Shown piece after piece: positions 11,901 through 26,203 of a stretch of 64,000 nt of DNA (the first letter of the stretch is position 1; every line of letters starts with the position of its first letter). The stretch is from Ascarosepion bandense. Lineage: Eukaryota > Mollusca > Cephalopoda > Sepiida > Sepiidae. The stretch is from the NCBI GenBank assembly GCA_037127315.1, contig JBBBDQ010000308.1, positions 780,001 to 844,000 of the forward strand, read 5' to 3'. The notes under the pieces were generated by a model. That model saw only the letters and a program-made list of their open reading frames with translations. It was not told where the DNA came from and searched no databases. Position numbers and translations under genes: made by a program.

Positions 11901-14900
11901 GTGATCTATTCATTGAATAATGCATTTTTAGAGTAACTCATTTGCAATGCATTTCTCTTGTAAGCTATTTGCAATACATTTCTATAGTAAGTCATTTGTG
12001 ATCAGAACAACAAAGATTAGGATACTAGTCTAAATAATTCATTGAATAATAATCTTTTAGAGTAACTCATTTGCAATGCATTTCTCTTGTAAGCTATTTG
12101 CAATGCATTTCTATAGTAAGTCATTTGTGATCAGAACAACAAAGATGAGGATACTAGTCTAAATAATTCATTGAATAATGCATTTTTAGAGTAACTCATT
12201 TGCAATGCATTTCTCTTGTAAGCTATTTGCAATGCATTTCTATAGTAAGTCATTTGTGATCAGAACAACAAAGATGAGGATACTCGTCTAAACAATTCAT
12301 TGAATAATGCATTTTTAGAGTAACTCATTTGCAATGCATTTCTCTTGTAAGCTATTTGCAATGCATTTCTATAGTAAGTCATTTGTGATCAGAACAACAA
12401 AGATGAGGATACTCGTCTAAACAATTCATTGAATAATGCATTTTTAGAGTAACTCATTTGCAATGCATTTCTCTTGTAAGCTATTTGCAATGCATTTCTA
12501 TAGTAAGTCATTTGTGATCAGAACAACAAAGATGAGGATACTAGTCTAAATAATTCATTGAATAATGCATTTTTAGAGTAACTCATTTGCAATTCATTTT
12601 CCTTGCAATCTATTTGCTATGCATTCCTTGAGTAAATCATTTGTAATCAAAACAAGAAAGATGAGGAGACTAGTCTGAATAATTGATGGAATAATGCGGT
12701 TTTATAATAACTCATTTTCAATGCTTGCTCCTGGGAGGCTATTTACTTTGCTATGCCTTCCTATATGACTGAGTCATTTCATATTTGTTCATTGTTCAGA
12801 CTGGGATAATGCACTTTGTGTCTTGGGTCTGCAACTTGTTTAGGCGCAGTTTCTTGGCCGTTCGCACTGCCTTGACGCCGAAAACCCCTGTTATCAAAAA
12901 ATCATGAACATAGAAATCACTTCAATTGATGATTTTAATTTATTCATGGACTTCGTTCAACAGCCAGACGGAACGGGTGCTACTAAATATTTGGTAATTA
13001 ATTTCTCAAGGTCCAAGAGATACTTGAAGTAGAAGCATCCAGAATAAGCCTAGTTTATGAGGGTATGTGTAGAAAAAACAAATTTGAACAGCTTAAGATT
13101 TTAGTGATCAAGGAAGCGTTATTTCGAATCAGTTTAAAATTGGGTCACAAATAACAAATAGGTCAATATTTAAAATCCTAGAGCCACCATATATTGAATT
13201 GACTTTCGGCTCATCAGCTGCTTAATCTTTTTTACATTAATATTCACCTTGTATAAGGTGTGCGTTCCAGAAGCTAAGTAAAGTATTAAAACACAGGAAA
13301 CCACTAGAAACAAAGAAGAAAGTACTGGATTGCTACGTGATGTCAGTTCTTCAATATGGTAGTGAATGTTGGACAATATCAACAGAGATGAAGGAAAAAC
13401 TTGAAGCAGCTGATATGTGGTTCTACAGAAGGATACTGCGGATATCATGGATCGAGTATGTGAGCAATGATGATTTGTTGGAAAGAATGGAAACGAAAAG
13501 GAAATTAATATTGAGCATCAGGAAGAGACAACTGAAGTTCCTGGGACATGCAATGAGGAAGGAGGGCTTGGAGAATCTGATACTAACAGGCCAGGTAGAG
13601 GGAAAAAGACACAGAGAAAAGCAGCGGATAAAATATTTGAAGGGCCTGAGCAAGTGGATGACAGAACGGGGACTGCGAAATATTACTGGAGAAAGCGCTC
13701 TAAGAGCCACCAGAGATAGGGAGACGTGGAAGGCCATGATCGCTTACGTCCTGAAAGGACAAGGCACATAGAAAAAGATAAGGTCTAAGAGCCACTCGAG
13801 ATAACTGGTTAGATAGTAAGAGACACAATTATGGGGAAATTTTTTTTTTTTAATCATTTCACCCCGAGCAAGGCAGAAACGCCACTGATGTGCAGGGGGT
13901 TACATAAATGTAGAAAGATTAATTAGAAAAGATTGAAGAGTACAAGCTAGTTAGAAAGGAACAATAGAAAGCTGAGAAAGCAGGTGCAATGACAGATACA
14001 TGGAGAGAAAGTGAAGATTATACAGGGGAGGGGAGAGAGCTAGAGTCCAGTGGTTAGTAGGTGAGTATTAACTTTGCATTTAAATTTCTGGAGGTCGTAG
14101 CCGTCAGGAAAGCAAGAATACGGGAGTGAGTTCCACAGGCGGGAAGTGCGAGAGAGGAAGCTGCAGGAGTAGAATTGTCGTCTGCATTTGGCTAACCTGA
14201 CTGTGAATGGGTGGGACCCAGTTGCCAGTCTGGTTGCACGGGTAAACACCTGTTGAGGAGGCATCAGTGACTTAAGCTCATCCGAGCAGAAGCCATAAAA
14301 GTATTTATAGAAGAGACAGAGAGAGGCCACATTTCGACGATGGGAAAGTGGCTGCAGTCGAGTCGCCAGATCAGTACCTATCACATTACAGACTCTCCTT
14401 TGGAGCTTGTCAAGAACACTGAGGAGAACGGCAGGGGCACCTGACCATGAAATGTGGGGAAATTAACAGTTACTCCTAGATTTGAACAGGATAAGATTAT
14501 AATTATAGAGGAAGCATCCTCTTAGGAGTTGATTTCGCAAAATAGCGGCACATGGGAAAAAAGCTGTGCGAGTGAAACGTGCATGGAATACGTAGTGAGT
14601 GGGGGTGGTTCACTACAATAGGCGTAGCATGGCGAATCTTAACTATGATGGTTAGACCTGGCGAACTAACGAATTTAGTTCGCCTGAACTCTTTCCATGG
14701 AAATAGCACTAAGGTAGCTATTGGCTTTCGACTTTTCATCTGTGGGATAGGCGCTGTGGAGTGGGGAATACTTCATTGCCCACAGGGACACTGAATCACT
14801 TTTGGACTCTATCGAAACTAGAAATTCAATATTGGGTAACTGCTGCCCATGTATGGCAGCAATACTCAATTTTCAGCTTCATCTGGATCCTATAAATGTA

Positions 14901-17900
14901 GAGGATATCAGGACGAGTCAGGTAATTACGAGGAGCGGTTCCAGTAACTTTAACGACAGATCGAATGGATTGTTTCTACTTGAAGTTTGGGTTGAGCTTA
15001 CGTCCCAATAGGCGCTCAAAACACGGTGATTTCCTGAGACGACAACCGTTCTTTGCACTAGGCAAAAATTCAAGGCCACTCGGTGATGATGGGACGTCAC
15101 TCTCGCCGGGCACTTGTACCGCAATCTATTCACACAGACTACATAACAAACATTTATTTCGAATAATATAAAATAATGCCATGTAAGCTTTCCGCTTTAT
15201 CTCTTGTATTCAAAATATCCCATGAATGTTAAGTTCTCCAAGTTGTGGAACACGATTTGTTCAGTTCCCAATTTCCGAGTTTGATAGTCCAAAAGCGTCT
15301 CTGCATCCTTGTGAGTGATGAATAATTTTCAACCCTAAAATCCCTCTCTCACGGATGAAACGTTGTAAGTACCTGACTCCTCGTGGTATCCTCTTTAAAA
15401 GAGTCTTTACCTTTACAAGAACCAGATCAGGTCTAAAATAGAATATTGTTGGCATATTGGGACAGGAGCTGGTTAGTCCTCAATTTCCGGTTTCGATAGT
15501 CCAAAAGCGTCTCCGCATCCTTGCAGGTGACATAATTTTTCACCCTACAAACTCCCTCTTGCAAGTAGAAATTTCTCAAGCATGTTAATGCTCTTTCGCT
15601 ATTCCCTGCAAAGTGCTGAAACGAATTTAATTCCTTAGTTCCACCAGCTCAAACCTTTATGTCTAAGACCCGCCATGTTACTCACATTGCAGCGTAACAT
15701 CCTCATTTCTTTCGTATTCCATTGGAAAGAATTAATTTTCACACGTTTAGCCTCTTCCCGCAAACCAGCGCTTTGTAAAACCTATTCCCAGACTCTCAAG
15801 AGATCTCTACAATCTTAAACTCTTCCAGTCTAAGATTAGCTGTTATCTTCCCTACATATTTGTATAAAATATGACTCGTAACATGTAACCGTCTACGTCG
15901 AGTGGCTTCCGAGCCTGGTATTGTGTGAACCACACTGTAAATTTTTTTAATAATCATATCACCCCAAGCAAGGCATTTTATTGCCACGTTTTTGCAGGGG
16001 GTTACATAGGAGGAAAGTTATGAGAAAAACTGACAGGTTATAGGGGGTGTCAGGAAGTGGATAAGAGAAGGATGAGAATACTGATGGGTTTTTTTTTATA
16101 ATCATATCGCCCCAAGCAAGGCATTTTACTGTCTCTTTTTTGTAGGGGGTTACATAGGAGGAAAGTTATGAGAAAAAGTGACAGGTTATAGGGGGTGTCA
16201 GGAAGTGGATAAGAGAAGGATGAGAATACTGATGTTTTTTTTATAATCATATCACTCCAGGCAAGACATTTTATTGCCACTTTTTTGTAGGGGGTTACAT
16301 AGGAGGAAAGTTATAAGAAAGAGTAACAGGTTATTGGGGGTGTCAGGAAGTTGGTAAGAGAAGGATAAGGATACTGATGAGAGTGGATTGGACAGAGAAA
16401 GGAGCATGAGAGAGAGGGGATGCAGGTTAGTGAGATAGGAGATGACGACTGACTACATTTAAATTCTTGGAGATTATAGCTGTCGGGAAAGCAAGTAAAT
16501 GGAAGGGAATTTAACAGGCGGGAATTGCGAAAAAAGAAGCTGTTGGAGGGAGTAGAATTTGCGTTTACATTTTATTGGTTTCACAATAAAAGGGTGGAAC
16601 CTAGTTGCTAATCTTGTGGTTTGACTAAATTTATATACAGGGGGCACCAGTGAACTAAGTTTATCAGAGCAGAAGCCGTAAAAGTATTAGAAGACACACA
16701 GGGAAGCCACATTGCGCCGTGAGAAAGTGACTATATCCGAGCTGCCAAGTCGGGATCTATTAAATTACAGATTCTCTGTTGGATTTTGTCAAGGGCACCT
16801 AGGTGGATAGCAGGAGCACCGACCAGATATGGCAACAGTATTCAATGCACAGGCGGATTGTAGATTTATGTGTGCAGGATTTTATTTTTTCTACACGTAA
16901 ATAAAAATAAAAAAAGCATCAAATAGATATAGACTGAAAAAACAACAGGTTAAATATTGTGATTAAACCAAATATAGAATGAACGGGATTAATGCTTCTG
17001 TATATTTGTACTAGCAGTATAGCCCGGCGTTGCTCGGGTGTAATGAAAGCTTTAAAACTAATCCATGGTCCTGGAGCTCAGGCTCTTTGGACGTTGGCAC
17101 TAAAGACTAAAAAGCAATAGTTGTTTCCAGTTAAAGCGAAACCGTAGACTGAAAAAGAAATGAATGAATGTAAGTCAAATTTTGATTTCCTTGCATCGAT
17201 ATCAAATTTCCTGCACTATTGTAAGAACTGCAACCTTGAAACTTCTGAATATCATTTCTTATGTCTTTGTCTATGAGTGTATCAAATTTGATTAAAATCG
17301 GACCACTCCTTTTATAACCCGATTTTTTCGATTATCGATTTTCGATATTTATCAGGGGTACCTCGACACAAAACCTAGCTAAGAACACTCGCAGATGCTT
17401 ATAGTACAACTGTAAAAATTTTAAAGAAAATCGGTTCAGCCGTTTTGGAGTCTATAGGTAACGGATGCACAGACACAGATACACACACACACACACAGAG
17501 ACAAAGTTCCATTTATAAATAAGTTTAGATAAATAGATTGTTTTTAAAGAATTTCGTTGGATCTTTCCAAGTGATGATTTAGGAATTATTTTATCCATTA
17601 CCATAAATGAAAAACTTATTCGTTTTTACTAATATAAAAGAATGTCCATGTTTATAACTTCTTCTTATCTGTTTGTGTTTAGGCCCATTCTTGCGTTGAA
17701 AAGGCTGGCATCATTAGTTTAATCAAGTTACGGCAACTCGAGGTGGACGAGAAGTATTCACTTCGCGGTTACACTCTGGAAGCCTCAATAGAGGTAAGTA
17801 AAAGATGTGCCTTGTGGTGCAGTGGATATCGGCTCGGAACGAGAAATCGGAGAGCCGAGTTCGAATTCCAGTTGAATTCGTTGCATTCATTTACGCGCAA

Positions 17901-20900
17901 ATAACCTTGGGAAAAGTCGCTTCTTCCTCCAGTTATGGGTTAAATAGCAGGATAGATTTTGAGCTATGTCCTTAGTTGGCAACCAGTTTACCGCAGAAAG
18001 TAATGGCAACCTACTTCGGGAAAATCTTCTGCCCAATCAGTAAGGTCTCTTTCGAGACATGATCACCCAAGCGTGTATCACGTATGTCACTTAACTGACT
18101 GATATGGATAAAAGAATTGAATAACAGAACCGATTGGATTCTGTAGCCTCGGTTGTCAACCAGTCTACCACAGAAAGTAATGGTAACCTATTGCGGGAAA
18201 ATATTCTACCTAGTCAGTAATGGATCAAAAAAGACATGATCACCCAGGCGTGTATCACGTATGGCACTTAATTGACTGACTGAAATTAAAATATTGATTT
18301 AAACGTTTTGACTAGTTGCTTTTTTTTAAAAGGAATCAAAGTGCGGCTAGATATTTTGACTTTTCTAATTATTGCAAACGCCTTCCTGTCTTATACCACA
18401 ACTTGAAGTTAATCTATCACTATCAGAATTCCACATTCATGCGATTAAAACCGCCTCGTCCTGGGTATGACGATAAACTACATCCGTCAGCAAAGCCTCT
18501 AATCGGAAGATTGGATGTTTTGAGAAGTGTGGAACTATTTCTTAACTTTTGTTGGTCCCCCCTGACCCGGGGTAGTAGCACCTGTTAAGGTTCCGGCTTT
18601 GGGCGAATAAGGAAAACCCCAAGCAAACATCAAAATATTATGAAAATCTAAAAATACATTTTTGTAAGGAAATTACCAGCAGTATATTTTTGTAGTTATC
18701 GGAAAAGCCCGTGATTAAGAAATATTGTGGAGCATGGAAGCACTTTATAATTGCTGTTGTTCCCAGGTTTACTCTGCCCTGGAGTAGTAGCACATTTTAG
18801 GACAAATAGCAAACCTTCAAATTGTGTTCAAAACATTATTGAAAGTCTAAAAATACATTTTTCTAGTAAAATTACCAGTGATACATTTTCAAAAAAGACA
18901 AAAAAAAATACCAATAATATACAGGGTGTCCATAACGTCTGTGTGCACTTTAAAGTTATAAATTTCTTAAAGTGCACACGAACAGACTGTATAATTAGGA
19001 AAGGAAGAGAAAAATACTAACAATACATTTTTTTAATTACAAAAGCTTCCAAGAAAATTAAATTTCAGCATTTAATGCACTCATAAGCAGTTGATATACC
19101 GTTAAACACAAATCAATTTTCCTTCTAAACCAAACCAAAATAAAACAAAGAACAATTATTGAACCACATCTAGTCAGTTCGGGCTGTCATAGTTTTAACC
19201 AGTAGTTTGTTACTTCGAATAAGTCTATCTATTAAGTTTTCCTTTTCGTTTTTGAATACATAATATTACGTGTTTACATCATTATTATTTATGAATTCAG
19301 ATTTTTTTCTTTTTATAAGCGTTTCACCCCGAGCAAGGCATGTCACTGCCCCTACTGCGCAGGGGGCTACATAGAGTGGAGAAAGGATGATTAAATATAG
19401 GAAATGTCAGAGGGTGGGTGATAGTCGGGTAAGGATACCGAGAATGAGGGTTGGGTAGATGAGAGTGTTCTGAGAATAGTTGGGAGTTAGTGTGATAGGA
19501 GGTGTCTATTGACCCTACATTTAAACACCTGGAGATTGTAGCTGTCGGGAAAGCAGACTTGTGGAAGGGAGTTCCACAGGCGGGAAGCGCGAGAAAAGAA
19601 GCTGTTGGAGTAGAATTTACGGTTACATCTTATCTGTTTAGCTGTAAAAGGGTGGGACCTAGTTGCTAATCTAGTATCTCGTATACTGAATTTGTAATTT
19701 ATCTTCCTATCTCTGTATTGTTGCTATAGGGAACTGGTGATGTTTCTTGTATTCGGCCTTGTGTCAGACTTAAACGAACTCCCTACATCTTACAAGTTTT
19801 ATGCTGAGTTATAATCATCAGAAGGTTGGTTGTCGGCAGGTCGGAATATGTGGAATAGTGTAATAATAATATATACATTTTGAATGTTAACTTAGAAATT
19901 TATTATAGACTAGCATAAGTTGTTGTTAAGAAGGCAAAGATGTATAACATGACAAGAATCAAGGATAGAAGTAAAGAAGAGATCTAGAAGAGAATTGTAT
20001 GCATTGGGGTTACTGGAGAAAGGCATGGGGAAACCCATCACTTGTGTAAGACACTGAGTGATTGAGAAGTTTCGACTCCAACAAGATCGCCGACAGAGTT
20101 TTCCAGCTACTTGCTACAATGGACATTGAAATCACCGAAAACAAATATATTATCGAATGGGTGAAGAAAATGGCCTTGTCTATATTGTCTGAAATACTAT
20201 CTAACAAGCAACAGTCAGAAGTTGGTACCATTCTGTTCACGTGACTGAAGTTTAAACTTGATCGCGCTAGTTTTATTGATGATGTTACAGTGTAAACATA
20301 GCCGCTTCCTTAACAGTGTGTACCAAGGATGAACAAACAGTAGTTATCAGATTTCTAGAAAAATTAAAAATAAATACAATGTATTTACACTACCGGCCAT
20401 AATTATTAGGCCACCACAGTTTTAAAAATAAATGATGTATTTCATACTATTTTTAGTATTTATTGCCAACTGGATAATTCTAAATGAAAATAGAATTGTT
20501 CTTTTGTTATTATTACTTTGCAAAATTTTACAAGGCAAGGAAGCAAAGATGAACTCGTCCGAATCAGCCTAAATTTTCTTCATTCATTCATTGATGAAAC
20601 TGTAATATAGGTAATTATTAAATATTTATAAATTCACTTGATGCACATGTTATTGTGCAGTATTAACAAAAGAACCATTCTATTTTCATTTACAATTATT
20701 CACTTGGCAATAAATACTAAAAAATAGTATGAAATACATCGTTTCTTTTAAGACACTGGGGTGGCCTAATAATTATGGCCGGTAGTGTAAATATAAATTA
20801 GTGACATATCATAATAGATCGTTTCATCTTAAATAAATCAATGTTTCGCGGCATTTTTAACATTAACTTGATATTATAAATATAATAAATACTTCTACAA

Positions 20901-23900
20901 ATACTTTCATGACTTCTGCTCCGATGAACTTAGATCACTGGTGCCCCCTAAATATGAATTTGAACGAGATACTAAATTAGCAACTAGATCCCACCCTTTT
21001 ACAGTGAAACCGATAAAATGCAACCGTAACTTCTACTCCAACAGTTTCTTTCCTCGCACTTCCCGACTGTGGAATTCTCTTCCACACGATTGCTTCCACG
21101 ACGGCTACAATCTCCAGGAGTTTAAATGTAAGGTCAATAGACACCTCCTAACACACTAACCTGCTCCTATTCTATCAAACACTCTTCCCATCTGCCCAAC
21201 CCTCATCCTCGGTATCCTTACTTATCTGTCACCTTCCTCCTGACATTCCCTATGTCTAACCACTCCTTCTCTTTACCTTCCCCTATGTAGCCCCATGCGC
21301 AATAGTGGCGGTGGACTGCCTTGCTTGGAGTGAGATGATTAAAAAAAAATTATATAAGTTGAATAACTTTAACACATTCAACATTATGGATAAAAAATAG
21401 TGAATTTTATATAGTGTGTTTTTTTTAGCATGATAAAAAAGACTCAAGAATGACATTAAAATCAAAAAAGTTTGTTCATCCTTTAATAGTGAGTTTTACT
21501 TAATTCAGTTCCTAACATTTATAAATGTAGGTAGAAAAAAGCAAATGTTGATAAGCTAGCAAGGATCTCAATGCACTATTGGGTTTGCCACCCTCTCCGC
21601 TCAGCAAATCCGGTGGTAGTACTCACCGGCCTGAAGATAAATTTTACAAAGATTTTAGCCCAGGCTGATAACATTATCGGTGATTTTAATAAACAGCTTC
21701 TCTTGTACATGATTTATGTAACATGTCCTTTCAGGACGTGAGCAATCATTGCAATTCACAATGTCTTATACTTTGTAGCTCAAAACAACATGTGTCCCTT
21801 TTGGGTATGCAGGTGCTGTGATTATTAGCGGCTCAGAACGAGAGTTCGGATTCGAATTCCGGTTGAGTTCGTTCGATTCGCACAAATAACCCTGGTAAAT
21901 ATAAGAATCCAACTCTATCGCATCTAACGCTACAGCAGAGCAAACTCTAGCCATGGTTGGTAACCAGTATAGTAGTAAAACGTTCTGAATTGAGAATAAG
22001 CGAAACACCTACTATGCAGCGAAGTTCATAATGGCGCTAAGATGGATCCTTACCAATCCCTGTTTTGCCAAAAATTTGCACAAGCTCACTAGGTAGGTTA
22101 GTTTTTGGTTCTCTCTGACCCTTCTGCTCTCAGTGCCTGAGTGTTAGATTCTTCAAGACTTCTTTACGTTTACTCATTCAGTCCATATTATTCTCAGAAG
22201 GTATTCATAGAACAGCAATCGTTTTGAGGCCCCTCTATATCTGTAAAAATTTTCCAGTGTTTACTGCCATTTACGAGATTATATATGACAGCAATCGTCC
22301 CTACATTTTCTATAAATGCAATTATAAACTGAATTATTGGTTCCTGACTTTGGGAATTTGAAACTGGATCTTTTTTTTAATCATTTCGCCCCAAGCAAGG
22401 CGTTAACGTCACTGATGTGCAGAGGGTTACATAAGAGAGTTGAAGTATTAGGCAGGAGGAGAGTGAAGACAACGACGAACCAGTTCCAGGGGGTGTCAGA
22501 AAAAGGGCAAGAGAAGGATGTGAACACAGGAGTGAAGACAGTTGCGAAGGTAGAGAGAAAGGAAAAGAACAAGAGACACGGGTGATGTAGAAAGGGCTGG
22601 AGTTAAATGGATAAGAAATGGGATTTGACTTTGCATTTAAATTCTTGGAGGTTATAGCTGTCAGGAAAGCAAGTATATGAACGGAAGTTCCACAGGTGGG
22701 AAGCGCGAGAAAAGAAGCTGATGAAATAAAATTGTCGGCTGCATGTGGTTGATCTAACTGTAAAAGGGTAAGACCTTGTTGCCAGTCTGGTTGCTCGAAT
22801 AAGTTCTTGTGGGGGGGGGGGGGCACCAGTGAACTAAGTTCGTCAGAGCAGAAACCATGAAAATATTTATAGAAGAGACAGAGGGAAGCCACATACCGAC
22901 GATGAGAAAGTGGCTGTAGTCGAGCTGCCAGGTAGGGACCAATCACATTACAGATTCTCCTTTGGAACCTGTCGAGAACCCTGAGACGAACAGCAGAGGG
23001 CGCCTGACCGGATATGACAACATTATTCCATGCACAGTCGGATGGTTGATTTGTATATGTGTAAAATGGATTCAGGCGGAAAAACTTCCAGGCCCGACAC
23101 AGTGACCCAACCTTCGTAGCAGTAGATTTAGCTATTGATTCAACGTAATTATTCCACTTGAGGTCGGAAGATAGGTTAAGGCCGAGGAGGCGCAGTGCAT
23201 TACTTTCAAGAAAACTTGCTTGGTCCATGCTTACGGGTGGCAGGAATGATTGGCTATGATGGTTGACAGGCAGGAGTTTCGTTTTAGAAGCGTTTAAATT
23301 TATGAAATTTATTTTTATTGCGAACACGTCTTGATCATTAGATTTTTTTTTTTTTTGCAGGAAGACCGAAAATTAGGACTGATACCTTTTTTCGTAAGTA
23401 AAATATTCTCTTTTTTTAATTCTATAACTCGTTATCTATGAACTGGGTTGGACCATATACTTTGATCTTTGTTTTAAAAAATCATTTGTGCCTCGTTCTA
23501 TACCCAAGGATATATTCTGTTTTGAGTAAGCCATATTTGGAGTCTCATTTGAACATCCTAGAGACGAAATACACGGATGGCCAAAAGAGTAAGGCTAGTG
23601 AAAATAAAGAAAAAAATCTACCTTGTGAATTTAGACTTAACCACTTATCAGGTCGGTGCAAATGTTTTTGCCGGTTTGTAAAAGGGGCATTTTAAATCAT
23701 TGTAATTTATTTTATGCATATTGTTATTACTTAAACATATCACCATGATTAATTTATAACTTTTTCTTTCAGATTATTAAAGCATCATTCATATTTTTCT
23801 GCAATATTCTTAGCCATGTTCTCTCCATCTAAAGAACACATTAGGCATGGTCTACTCTGAGTTTCACGACACCTTCAGACACCATTTTGGATCGGCTTGT

Positions 23901-26167
23901 CACAGGTGATGAGAAGTGGATTCTCTACCATAATGTTAAACGTCAGCGATCGTCGATAAATCGATGAGAATGACCAGTTCAGCAACCGAGAGCAGGACTC
24001 CATCCCAAAAAGATCATGTTGAGCATATGGTGGGGTATTGAATGGATCATCCCTTACGAACCTTTAGACAACAGTCAAACCATTACTGCTAGTCTCTATT
24101 GTGATCAACTTCGTCGTTTGAAAACTGCTTGCTACCCAAGAGATCAAAATGAAGGGTTCAGTTAAAAATAAACAAAGAGTCATCTGGAAAAGCTCGGCGC
24201 GGACTAAAACGTCGCGAATATGGCAACCAAGATGTAAATAATTACATTTCAGAAATACAGACAAAGCCTGAAGAAGGCTAGAGTGTACAATGGCCAAAAC
24301 GTCGTGAATAAGGCAACCATGATGAGGACAACAAATAATTTAAATATTTACAATACAGAAATGTAAACAAAATTGTTTGTTATTTCATTTTATTTTATCT
24401 ATTTTTTTAAATTTATTTATTTATTTTTTTGTGGAGAGTTTTTTATAATCATTTTACCCCAAGCAAAACAGAATGGTCACTGGTGAGCAGAGGATTACAG
24501 TACGAGAAGAAGAAAAAAAGGCACAGGGGATGTCGAAGGAAGGATAAGATAGAAAGGGAATCAAGTGGATAACGGAAATTGACGTGGCATTTAAACTTTT
24601 GGAGATTGTAGCTATCAGGGAAGGAAGCAAACAGTAGGGAGTTTCACAAACGTGGAGTGTGAGAAAAGAAACTATTAGTGTAGAAGAGATGGTTATATTT
24701 AACTATTTAGACGGTAAAAGGGTGGGACATTGATGCCAATTTTAGTAGCACGAGAAAAAACAAATAGTCGAGGAAACAGGAAAAAAAGTTTGCCAAAGAA
24801 GTTGCCATGAAAATATTTGTATAAAAATACAGAGGAAAGCGACATTACTTCAGTGAGAAAGTGACTGAAGGCGACCTGCTAAGTTAGGATCGACTATATT
24901 GTGTAGGTGTTGTCTACTAATACTTTTTGGGGGGTTTTTTGTAATTATTTTATTTTATTTTTATAGCCACTTGTCTTACTGCTTCTTTTTGGTCTATCCA
25001 TAATTATTTTATTTTATTTTATAGCCACTTGTGTGACTGCTCCTTTTTGGTTTATCCATCATTATTTTATCTTATTTTGATAGCCACTTGTGTGACTGCT
25101 CCTTTTTGGTTTATTCATATTTCATTTTTATAGCCACTTGTCTTACTGCTCCTTTTTGGTTTATCCATAATTATTTTATGTTATTTTTATAGCCACTTGT
25201 GTGACTTCTCCTTTTTGGTTTATCCATATAGGTATGCGCAACCCTCGGAACCACAGCTGTATGTTCGTTTGACGATATTGCCGAGATTGCTGAGGTGTGT
25301 AGCAAAGAGAACCTCTGGCTTCATGTGGACGGAGCATACGCAGGCAACGCGATGATATGCCCCGAATTCCAGCACCTTTTAAAAGGGATTGAGGTACGTA
25401 CAGAAAAGGCACAAAGTGTTGTGGATTCCGGGTGAGGAACCGCACAAAATAATAAACAACAAAACAGATGTGGAGATAGAAGAGTAGGTTATATTGAATG
25501 TAATGTACAAACTTGAACGCAGGTTAGTAAATCCAGGAATACTATTAGTAAGGAATAAATATATACAAGTCTTGAAGTGAAGTCGTTGGAAAGAGTATGT
25601 CCGGGTAATTTATTCTAGCTGAGTGGAGCTCAGAGCTAGTCTGATCTCTGGCTGACTTCGTTATCTGTAACGGATCTCTACGATTACTCTCCACTGTAAA
25701 CTGCAACTACAAGTGTAATTTCAAATCGCTGTTTTCTCTATGGTAGGATTATATGTACACTCAGTCGAGTCCACTATCATATACAAAAGGAGGGCGATCC
25801 CACAACAATATTGTAACCTAATTTTGTACAATAATAGACCATATGTAGTATAGGTGAACAATTCAACTGGAAATATCAGAAATGAATACTATGTATCTAA
25901 ATACAAATCAGTGACATGTCATAATAGATTTTTTTCATCTTCTTTCGCAGCAATTTTGAACGTTGACTTGAAGGATTTTGACACTTTCAATAGTATAGCC
26001 CGGCGTTGCTCGGGTGTAATAAAAGCTTTAAAACTAATCCATGGTCCTGGAGCTCAGACTCAGCCTAAAGAATATTTGTGTGAAATTTGGTGAGAATCGG
26101 ATAAAAATTGAGGATTTGCATAAAGGACATACAGACAGATAAACAGACAGACACACAAACATCTTGC

Positions 26168-26203
<36 letters not shown>

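Noticed and set aside
14579..15011. Several 60-80-codon frames on both strands
   Set aside because: Overlapping open frames on both strands without motifs fit a GC-richer stretch, not a gene.
18316..18588. A 90-codon + frame between SINE1 and a duplicated segment
   Set aside because: No recognisable motif, not flanked by convincing splice sites in the right phase, and it ends in a diverged repeat.
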